In this document: positions 5,961-13,803 of the stretch, piece after piece
Numbering within the stretch: the first letter of the stretch is position 1
Layout: each line of letters starts with the position of its first letter
Source: Ruminococcus sp. UBA4321
GTDB taxonomy: Bacteria; Bacillota; Clostridia; Oscillospirales; Ruminococcaceae
DNA length: 13,803 bases
Assembly (NCBI GenBank): GCA_002393815.1
Contig: DGUB01000041.1
Location: 1 to 13,803 of the forward strand
Reading direction: 5' to 3'
Position numbers and translations under genes: made by a program
Notes under the pieces: model-generated
What the model was told of the DNA's origin: nothing
Database searches by the model: none
The model's input: the letters and a program-made list of their open reading frames with translations, nothing else

Positions 5961-5967
5961 CATGCAG

Positions 5968-5997
5968 AAAAAAATCTCCCCATAAGGGAGATTTTTT
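5968..5997 (-). terminator. Terminator of the GDP-sugar/diguanylate cyclase operon
   Basis: AAAAAATCTCCC (5969-5980) pairs perfectly with GGGAGATTTTTT (5986-5997) around the loop CATAA. Read on the minus strand, a GC core is followed by a run of seven U. It begins at the stop codon of the coiled-coil gene and ends a few bases before the sigma-E promoter, so it insulates the two operons. The plus-strand reading is also terminator-like. Confidence 0.9.
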
Positions 5998-6377
5998 CAG
6001 GATTCGTCTTTTCTGGAAAGCCGTTCGATGGCGTTGGTATTGAGTTTCGCGGTCAGTTTCAGGCGTGCAACTTCCTGCCGGAGTGCTTCGACTTCGGACT
6101 GAAAGCTGTCCTTGCTTTCAAGCTGATGCCGCAGGCTGTCCGCTTCGGCTTTGTACTTGTTGAGTTTCAGAATATACTTGACCTGTTCTTCTTTGAGCTG
6201 GGCGATTTCGTCCTGTGCTTCTTTGAGATGATGGGTCAGCATATTGGTTTGCAGCTGCATAATGCGAAGTTCTTTGAGAATTTCGGCATTGAGCTGATTC
6301 TGTGCGCTGCCGAAATTTTCCAGTTCCTGTCCGGTTTTGCCGATGCCCTGCACAGATTCATAGGTTTTGGCGTTCAA
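5997..6377 (-). CDS. Small coiled-coil protein of unknown function
   Basis: I do not recognise a family. The 126-residue, highly charged protein has no signal peptide or membrane helix. From about residue 15 to 122 it is almost wholly helical with heptad-like spacing of hydrophobic residues (LNAEILKELRIMQLQTNMLTH; EIAQLKEEQVKYILKLNKY; VEALRQEVARLKL), so it probably forms a long coiled coil, perhaps a scaffold or adaptor. The start is TTG at 6377, supported by AGGAGG (plus 6386-6391) at 8 nt. It is the last gene of the operon, 24 nt after the diguanylate cyclase, and is likely expressed with it. It could organise the cyclase or the glycan machinery, or have an unrelated cytoskeletal role. A second in-frame methionine appears only at residue 40, too late for a better start. 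Confidence 0.7.
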   Translation of the reverse strand: MNAKTYESVQGIGKTGQELENFGSAQNQLNAEILKELRIMQLQTNMLTHHLKEAQDEIAQLKEEQVKYILKLNKYKAEADSLRHQLESKDSFQSEVEALRQEVARLKLTAKLNTNAIERLSRKDES

Positions 6378-6385
6378 GAGAAAAT

Positions 6386-6391
6386 CCTCCT
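6386..6391 (-). promoter_or_regulatory. Ribosome binding site fixing a TTG start
   Basis: AGGAGG on the minus strand lies 8 nt before TTG at 6377, with no ATG or GTG at a suitable distance. It decides the start of the coiled-coil gene. Confidence 0.75.
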
Positions 6392-6401
6392 TTCTGAATG
6401 A

Positions 6402-8291
6402 TTATACGGTTCTGTTTTTCTTCATGCGGATTTTATTGTCATACATCTGTTTGTCGGCGCGGTTGAACACCTGTTCTACTGTTTCGTTGCTGATGCTGGA
6501 ATATTCTGCCATGCCGAATGCGGCGGAAAAGCGTTCCCAAGGTTCAGCAGAGACATTGCTGTCTGTTTCGGCGAATTTCTGTGTAATTTCAGCAAACAGT
6601 TTTCTTCTGTCGCGGTAGTCCTGTCCGGTAAGGACAATAATAAATTCATCACCGCCGACACGGTACACAGGCGAATGCTGATAGACCGTGCAAATCATAT
6701 GACACGCGCCTGTAATATAGATATCGCCTTTTTTATGTCCGAACTCGTCATTGACCTGCTTGAGATGATTCAGGTCAGCCATGACAATAGCAAATTCTGC
6801 AAAACCGCGTTCAATTTCCTGCTGGAGAGTAGTTCTCATGTTATTATAGGCACCTTTGTTCTTGACGCCTGTCAGCGCGTCGCGGTAGGCTGTTTCGCTG
6901 ATTTGCGAAACCTGTATTTCCGCTTTCCGGAGGCTGTCCACATACTGCATACTGTCTTCTGTCGTTTTGAGAAACGCCCGGTAAAGATTTTCGATTTCGT
7001 CGCCGGTATGAATATTCAGTCTGCGGATGCGCTCTACATTCTGAGCGCGTTCTTCTTCGCTGTCATAAGCGAAAGTTCCGGCACAGTATGCCATATGATT
7101 CACCGGAAGGATAATTTTAGTTTCGAGAATCCGGAGTCCGACAGCGAAAATCAGAAAGACAAAACCGAGGAACATTGTCACCACTCTTGCAATAAAAGTC
7201 CTGTTATACATCGCAAGAATATTCATGGAGAAATCAATGCAGGCATAGCACTGGCATTTTCCTGCCTGATTGTAGACAGGCTTATAAATGGTCAGCATAT
7301 AGCCGTATTCGTCGCTTGAAATGGTATGGGTTACTTCTTTTCCGGCAAGCAAATCCGGAAGAATGGAACGGAATGATTCATCATAGGAAAGCAACGTGCC
7401 GGGCAGGTCTCCGGGAATCTCCGGCACATCCATATCAAATACAACCTGTATACCGTCTTCCAGCATACGGTAAACATACAGAAATTTCACATCCGGATAA
7501 CTGCTCATAAAAAGAGAGAAACTTTTTTTGATTTCACGGTATTCTTCGGATTCTGTGCCGAGTTCGATATATTCGTCAATTTTTTCGGCATCCATTTCGG
7601 CAGCCATCAAGTCCGTAAGACATTCCGCAAACCGGGCGTGTTCGCTGATAGTAGTTTCCCGGAACTGATAAAAGCTGACACCTGTCACTGTTCCGGCAAT
7701 CAGCAGAGTGCCTGTGCCGAGCATGAGTATCAGCCGGGTGCGGAGAGATTGCAGACGGCTGAAAGGCTTCTCCTGAGAAATGACAGCAACTTCCTGCGGC
7801 GGACAGAATAATGCATGGATGCGAGGCGGAAGCAGTTTCAGAATGCAGAAAGTAATCAGGACAGAAATCCCCTTGTCTTCCGTTTCGGAAAGCAGATGGC
7901 TGAAAATATCAACTGCTGCATCTTCTTCCAGAAGCCATGCGACAACCGCGCTGACTACGGCACAGACTGCCACATAAGCCGGAACTGTCAGCAAAGCTTT
8001 CCAGAATTTCTCAAAGCAGTTTCTGTCTGCGAAAAAGACTGTCAGGATTGCAATCATGATATTCAGAAATCCGTAGGAAAGCTGTGTGACATCCAGGATT
8101 CCGGTAATCAGGTTTGTACCCAGTCCGACAATTGTACCCGGCAGATAGCCGCCGACGGCAGCCGCCAGCATGGTGCCGATGGCATCCAGAAACAGCGGAA
8201 TTCCCAAAGCAGAAGCAAGCAGATTTCCTGCAAAATTAATCAGAATCCCCACAATACAGAGAACTGTTGTATTCAGGATGTCATGTTTCAT
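6402..8291 (-). CDS. Membrane-bound diguanylate cyclase with ECF-S-like N-terminus, extracytoplasmic sensor and GGDEF domain
   Basis: The protein makes c-di-GMP from two GTP. Its 629 residues fall into four parts. Residues 1-165 are a multi-helix membrane domain with FLDAIGTMLAAAVGGYLPGT (34-53) and GLGTNLITGI (56-65), glycine-rich segments like the substrate-binding S component of ECF vitamin transporters. A helix at 186-208 and another at 366-388 bracket an extracytoplasmic sensor of about 155 residues, with a Cache/PAS-like core (KFLYVYRMLEDGIQVVFD, 269-286). A HAMP-like linker follows to about 460. The GGDEF domain (about 468-629) has DALTGVKNK (471-479), MADLNHLKQVND (505-515, metal-binding D506) and intact GGDEF (546-550). 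The position of the inhibitory RxxD site reads YQHS, so product inhibition at that site is probably absent. No EAL domain. It lies between rmd and the coiled-coil gene in the glycan operon. Confidence 0.9.
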   Translation of the reverse strand: MKHDILNTTVLCIVGILINFAGNLLASALGIPLFLDAIGTMLAAAVGGYLPGTIVGLGTNLITGILDVTQLSYGFLNIMIAILTVFFADRNCFEKFWKALLTVPAYVAVCAVVSAVVAWLLEEDAAVDIFSHLLSETEDKGISVLITFCILKLLPPRIHALFCPPQEVAVISQEKPFSRLQSLRTRLILMLGTGTLLIAGTVTGVSFYQFRETTISEHARFAECLTDLMAAEMDAEKIDEYIELGTESEEYREIKKSFSLFMSSYPDVKFLYVYRMLEDGIQVVFDMDVPEIPGDLPGTLLSYDESFRSILPDLLAGKEVTHTISSDEYGYMLTIYKPVYNQAGKCQCYACIDFSMNILAMYNRTFIARVVTMFLGFVFLIFAVGLRILETKIILPVNHMAYCAGTFAYDSEEERAQNVERIRRLNIHTGDEIENLYRAFLKTTEDSMQYVDSLRKAEIQVSQISETAYRDALTGVKNKGAYNNMRTTLQQEIERGFAEFAIVMADLNHLKQVNDEFGHKKGDIYITGACHMICTVYQHSPVYRVGGDEFIIVLTGQDYRDRRKLFAEITQKFAETDSNVSAEPWERFSAAFGMAEYSSISNETVEQVFNRADKQMYDNKIRMKKNRTV

Positions 8292-8312
8292 GAAGTCAGT
8301 TCCTCTCTGCTG

Positions 8313-9278
8313 TCAAAGCAATCCGAAATTTTTTCGGTTATGGTTCAGCATTGTCCGGAGGGTTTCTTCCAGCGGATATTCCGGTTTCCAGCCGGTATCC
8401 TGACAAAGCCGGGAAATGTCTGCTTCCATGACGGGTACATCCGAAGGGCGCATTCTGGCAGGATTTTTTTCTATCACAATGGATTCGCTGCTCATTTCCA
8501 GAAGCATGTCAAGCAGTTCCTGAATGGCGACGGCATGACCGCTGCCGACGTTATAAGTTTCCCCGGCATATCCTTTTTCCATCAGGAGGGTATAAGCCCG
8601 GACGATATCACGCACATCTGAAAAATCGCGCTTTGCGGAAAGATTGCCCACCTGTATGACAGGCGCACGGAATCCGGCTTCGATTTCGGCAATCTGGAGG
8701 GCGAAATCGGCAGCAACAAAAGTCGGTGACTGTCCGACTCCGATATGATTGAACGCCCTGACCATGACGATTCCCATGCCGTAAGCTTTGGCATAAAGGC
8801 TGCCTATCATATTCTGACAGGCTTTTGTCATAGCGTAAGGATTTCCGGGATGCAGAGGGGTTTCCTCACTGACGGGGCGGAAATAAACAGATTTGGGATA
8901 ACCAGATTTCCGATAGCCGTACTCTTCACCGGAGCCGACAAGCAGAATCCGGGGATAATATTCTTCGATACTGCGGACGGCTTCCAGCAGATGCAGTGTG
9001 CCTTTGATATTCACATCAATTGTCAGTTCAGGATTTTTCCATGATGCCGCCACAGAACTCTGCGCCGCAAGATGATAAATCTGCTTCGGACGGTGTGTCT
9101 GCAATAAATTCCGGATTTCCGATTCCTGCATGATATCCAGCGTAAAGACATCACAGTTTCCGGAGCGGATATGTTCCCGCGGCAGAACTGTCGCGCCGAC
9201 ATGCAGAGGCTTCCGGTTCAGTTCCTGAATGAGATAGCTGCCGACGAAACCGCCCGCACCGATGACAAGTGCATCCAA
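8313..9278 (-). CDS. rmd: GDP-4-dehydro-6-deoxy-D-mannose reductase (GDP-D-rhamnose forming), Rmd-like
   Basis: An extended short-chain dehydrogenase that would reduce the 4-keto group of the Gmd product with NAD(P)H to give GDP-D-rhamnose. Numbered from the chosen start (321 residues): GAGGFVG (7-13) binds the cofactor, LAAQSSV follows strand 4, SGEEYG (116-121) carries the catalytic serine, and Y148-A-M-T-K152 is the catalytic YxxxK. FNHIGVGQ (176-183) and the late RPSDVPVMEAD segment fit the Rmd branch. GDP-L-fucose synthase has a different pattern around the active site and is less likely. The frame is open to a GTG at 9287, but GAGGTG (plus 9285-9290) would overlap that codon and sits 6 nt before TTG at 9278, so TTG is preferred. 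Operon context with manC and gmd supports the function; a UDP-sugar epimerase cannot be fully excluded. Confidence 0.82.
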   Translation of the reverse strand: MDALVIGAGGFVGSYLIQELNRKPLHVGATVLPREHIRSGNCDVFTLDIMQESEIRNLLQTHRPKQIYHLAAQSSVAASWKNPELTIDVNIKGTLHLLEAVRSIEEYYPRILLVGSGEEYGYRKSGYPKSVYFRPVSEETPLHPGNPYAMTKACQNMIGSLYAKAYGMGIVMVRAFNHIGVGQSPTFVAADFALQIAEIEAGFRAPVIQVGNLSAKRDFSDVRDIVRAYTLLMEKGYAGETYNVGSGHAVAIQELLDMLLEMSSESIVIEKNPARMRPSDVPVMEADISRLCQDTGWKPEYPLEETLRTMLNHNRKNFGLL

Positions 9279-9284
9279 GCGGAA

Positions 9285-9290
9285 CACCTC
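9285..9290 (-). promoter_or_regulatory. Ribosome binding site deciding the rmd start
   Basis: GAGGTG on the minus strand overlaps the possible GTG start at 9287 and lies 6 nt before TTG at 9278. This favours the shorter product, beginning directly ahead of the GAGGFVG strand. Confidence 0.6.
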
Positions 9291-9312
9291 ACTTTCTTTA
9301 TTTTCTTAAAAA

Positions 9313-10410
9313 TCAGTCATTCTTCAAAACATGATAGATTTCCTGCATAATTTTGTCACATGGATAGACTTCCTGCACTCGTTTCCGGGCATTTTCGCCG
9401 AATGTTCTTCTCAAATCCGGCGAATCGGCTAATTTCTGAATCGCATCTGCCAGAGCCTGTACATCATGGGGCGGAACGGTCAGCCCGGTTTCGCCGTGCA
9501 GACTGACATAAGGAACGCCCGTCGGCAGACTGGTATTGATGACAGGTTTTCCGGCGGTCATGGCTTCCTGCTGAACAATGCCGAACGCTTCGGAATTTTC
9601 GACAGACGGGAGAATAAAAATATCACAGTCGGCAAATGCGGATTTCAGTTCATTATCCGGCAGATTGCCGAGGAAATGCACCGGCAGAGTTCCGGCGAGT
9701 TTCCGGAGTTCCGGTTCAAGAACGCCTGTCCCGCACAGGAACAGTTCACAGTTTCTGACTTTCCGGAATGCCTGAATCAGCACATCCACGCCTTTATAAT
9801 AGACCAGTCTGCCGACGAATAATAATTTCAGATTCCGGGGATTTTTGAGTTTTTGTGTCAGAACAGGCGAAAACCGGAAATTTCCTGAAATTTCGGCAGG
9901 ATAAGGAATGACTCTGCATTTTTCGCGGAATTCCGGCAGAAACGTCGAACTGTCAATATGTCCCTGTGTTGCCGTGATAATGCAGTCAGCCCGGCGGAGA
10001 AATTTCTTCAGAATCGGCTGATAGAAATATAATAATTTCTTCTGTCTGACCACATCGCTGTGCCATGAAATCACAACCCGGCATTTGCAGTGCGACAGCA
10101 GACAGGCAATATCTTCAAGAGGGAAAGGCATATGAAATTCAATCACATCAGCCCATTCGGAAAGTTCCTGAAACTTCCGAAAAAACGACAGGGAAACCGG
10201 ACAGGAAAAATAAGTGCCGAGGCTTCCGCACCGGATGACTTCAATCCCGTTGATTACTTCTGCCGAACCTCTGCCTTTTTCCTGACAGACCAGAACTTTG
10301 AGTTCCGTATCAGGAAATTTTGAGAGATATTTTGCCCTCTGTGCGACAACGGTTTCAATGCCGCCGATATGCGGCGGATAGAATTTATTCACTTCCAGAA
10401 TATGAAACAT
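9313..10410 (-). CDS. GT4-family glycosyltransferase (GT-B fold)
   Basis: A 365-residue retaining glycosyltransferase of the GT4 type, likely cytoplasmic or membrane-associated, that adds a sugar from a nucleotide donor. Seen: the N-terminal acceptor-side motif FYPPHIGGIE (10-19), WHSD (116-119), the start of the C-terminal Rossmann half FVGRLVYYKGVDVLI (198-212), and the donor-binding EAFGIVQQE (274-282), which is the GT4 EX7E signature. It starts 3 nt after the stop of the second glycosyltransferase gene; GGAGG, inside that gene's end, lies 8 nt before the ATG, so the pair is coupled. Neighbours that make GDP-mannose and GDP-D-rhamnose suggest a mannosyl- or D-rhamnosyltransferase, but donor and acceptor cannot be read from the sequence. 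Confidence 0.9.
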   Translation of the reverse strand: MFHILEVNKFYPPHIGGIETVVAQRAKYLSKFPDTELKVLVCQEKGRGSAEVINGIEVIRCGSLGTYFSCPVSLSFFRKFQELSEWADVIEFHMPFPLEDIACLLSHCKCRVVISWHSDVVRQKKLLYFYQPILKKFLRRADCIITATQGHIDSSTFLPEFREKCRVIPYPAEISGNFRFSPVLTQKLKNPRNLKLLFVGRLVYYKGVDVLIQAFRKVRNCELFLCGTGVLEPELRKLAGTLPVHFLGNLPDNELKSAFADCDIFILPSVENSEAFGIVQQEAMTAGKPVINTSLPTGVPYVSLHGETGLTVPPHDVQALADAIQKLADSPDLRRTFGENARKRVQEVYPCDKIMQEIYHVLKND

Positions 10411-10413
10411 GTT

Positions 10414-12658
<2,245 letters not shown>

Positions 12659-13729
12659 TTATAATAATTCAGATTTATGTTCTGCCTTGAGTTCGGCGAG
12701 GATTTTTTTAATATCCTGCGTCTGATTTTTATTGCAGATAAGTAAAGCGTCATCTGTATCGACAATAACTAAATCCTGAACGCCGAGCATGGCAATCATT
12801 CTGCCGTTTCCGGCGACGGTGCAGTTATGGCTGTCGATAGTCAGAATATCGCCGTCGAGCATATTCTGATTTTCGTCTGTCTGGTTAATGCGTTCGAGGG
12901 CGAGCCAGCTGCCGACATCATCCCAGCCGAAATCTCCGGGAATCGTGAAAATATGATTTGCCTTCTCCATCACGCCAAAGTCGATAGATTCAGAAGGCAG
13001 TTCCGGGAATTTCTGATTCAGAACGGAATGAAATTCTTCCGTGCCGTAAGCATCCGCGATAATCTGAAGCCCCTGATATAATTCGGGCATATATTTCTTG
13101 ATACTGTGCAGAATACTGGAAGCCTTCCAGATAAACATGCCGCTGTTCCAGAGATAGTTCCCGGATTTGAGGTAAGATTCAGCAGTCTGTAAATCCGGTT
13201 TTTCGACGAAGCATTCTACCGGATAAACGCCGTCCTGTGCGCCGTTCTGCTGATATTTGATATAGCCGTAACCGGTTTCGGGATAAGTCGGCGTAATGCC
13301 GAGAGTAATCAAGTTTTTATCCTGCAAAGCCGCCTGAGAAGCTTTCCGAAGGGTATCGATATAATTTTTCTCATGATGAATCAGATGGTCTGACGGCAGA
13401 AAGAACATAACAGCATCCTGATATTTCTTTTGAATCAGCGAAGCCGCTAATCCGATAGCCGGAGCGGTATTCCGGGGGCAGGGTTCTGCAATGACGTTTT
13501 CCGGAGGCAAATCCGGGAGCTGTTCATGTACCAGAGACAAATAATGTTCATTAGTGATAATATAAATATCTTTCTGAGAAACCAGAGGTGCAAGCCGTTT
13601 GACGGTTTTCTGAATCATGGTTTCTCCGTCAGATGTGAGTGACAGGAACTGTTTCGGGCAGCTCTGACGGCTTTTCGGCCAGAAGCGTTCTCCGACACCG
13701 CCTGCCATAATCACAGCAGTCAATCTCAT
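12659..13729 (-). CDS. manC: Mannose-1-phosphate guanylyltransferase (monofunctional)
   Basis: Makes GDP-mannose from mannose-1-phosphate and GTP, the first step of the pathway encoded here. The 356-residue protein has the pyrophosphorylase motif AGGVGERFWPKS (9-20), PKQF (25-28), EPCPRNTAPA (82-91), the sugar-phosphate motif FVEKPD (174-179), GNYLWNSGMF (190-199) and FGWDDVGSW (267-275). It ends after the left-handed helix region (VIVDTDDALLIC), so the fused phosphomannose isomerase cupin found in longer bifunctional ManC proteins is missing; mannose-6-phosphate isomerase and phosphomannomutase must be encoded elsewhere. The ribosome binding site is weak (AGAGAG at about 12 nt). It is the first gene of the seven-gene minus-strand operon, next to the edge promoter. 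Confidence 0.95.
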   Translation of the reverse strand: MRLTAVIMAGGVGERFWPKSRQSCPKQFLSLTSDGETMIQKTVKRLAPLVSQKDIYIITNEHYLSLVHEQLPDLPPENVIAEPCPRNTAPAIGLAASLIQKKYQDAVMFFLPSDHLIHHEKNYIDTLRKASQAALQDKNLITLGITPTYPETGYGYIKYQQNGAQDGVYPVECFVEKPDLQTAESYLKSGNYLWNSGMFIWKASSILHSIKKYMPELYQGLQIIADAYGTEEFHSVLNQKFPELPSESIDFGVMEKANHIFTIPGDFGWDDVGSWLALERINQTDENQNMLDGDILTIDSHNCTVAGNGRMIAMLGVQDLVIVDTDDALLICNKNQTQDIKKILAELKAEHKSELL

Positions 13730-13765
13730 AAATCCAAAATCTCTCTTTCTTTTGTAAATTTTATA

Positions 13766-13788
13766 AATCAGATAAAAGGTATCTGATT
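13766..13788. promoter_or_regulatory. Perfect 9-bp palindrome at the operon start (operator-like)
   Basis: AATCAGATA (13766-13774) is the exact reverse complement of TATCTGATT (13780-13788), with the 5-nt centre AAAGG. It overlaps the downstream -10 box and the expected transcription start of the manC operon, a typical repressor position. The minus-strand reading ends in ATTTATAAAATTT rather than a clean U-run, so a terminator of an upstream gene is less likely. Confidence 0.5.
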
Positions 13789-13797
13789 ATAATTATA
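13786..13797 (-). promoter_or_regulatory. Probable operon promoter (-10 region only; -35 outside window)
   Basis: Two adjoining TATAAT boxes on the minus strand (plus 13792-13797 and 13786-13791) lie about 60 bp before manC. The matching -35 would lie beyond base 13803 and cannot be checked. The long AT-rich leader, rather than a gene, fills 13730-13803. Confidence 0.5.
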
Positions 13798-13803
13798 GCA
13801 AAC

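Noticed and set aside
7815..8621. Open frame of 268 codons on the plus strand
   Set aside because: Antisense to the membrane domain of the diguanylate cyclase and the end of rmd; composition is low-hydrophobic and C/H/Q-rich with no recognisable motif or ribosome binding site.
8313..9278. GDP-L-fucose synthase (fcl) as the product of the reductase gene
   Set aside because: The active-site surroundings and the late RPSDVPV segment fit the Rmd-type reductase better, and fucose synthase has a different conserved pattern around its YxxxK. Not excluded without an enzyme test.

Overview
The window reads as a chromosomal segment of an endospore-forming Clostridia-type Firmicute, probably close to Ruminococcus/Oscillospiraceae. 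The grounds are spoIVA, a SipL-type SPOCS/LysM coat protein with a sigma-E-like promoter, strong AGGAGG ribosome binding sites, several TTG/GTG starts, and moderate GC with an AT-rich island around 2040-2830. The genus is inference. I saw no tRNA, rRNA, CRISPR array, insertion sequence or attachment site.

Layout. (1) 1-1541, plus strand: the C-terminal half of a sodium:solute symporter, translationally coupled through a TTGA overlap to a metal-dependent amidohydrolase, ending in a bidirectional hairpin. (2) 1583-2828: a compact divergent regulatory module. A SLOG/DUF1273-like nucleotide-binding-type protein is on the minus strand, opposite two tandem paralogous XRE-type HTH proteins on the plus strand. 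The 130-bp space between them has a perfect consensus housekeeping promoter for the SLOG gene and two 17-bp operator-like dyads 31 bp apart. (3) 2868-5960, minus strand: a sipL-spoIVA operon behind a good sigma-E promoter. Its two products are known partners that anchor the spore coat in other Clostridia. (4) 5968-13803, minus strand: a seven-gene operon, manC, gmd, two GT4 glycosyltransferases, rmd, a membrane diguanylate cyclase and a small coiled-coil protein. It starts at a promoter with an operator-like palindrome at the right edge and ends at a strong terminator just before the sigma-E promoter.

How the genes work together. ManC makes GDP-mannose, Gmd dehydrates it to GDP-4-keto-6-deoxy-mannose, and the Rmd-like reductase would give GDP-D-rhamnose. 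The two glycosyltransferases would build a mannose- or D-rhamnose-containing surface glycan. The diguanylate cyclase in the same operon suggests c-di-GMP control of that glycan or of a linked lifestyle switch. No export or polymerase gene is present, so the pathway is incomplete here. The neighbouring sporulation operon has its own promoter and terminator, so any link between glycan and spore surface is only a hypothesis.

The least explained parts are the SLOG/XRE/XRE module with its symmetrical control region, the diguanylate cyclase with an ECF-S-like membrane domain, and the small coiled-coil protein.
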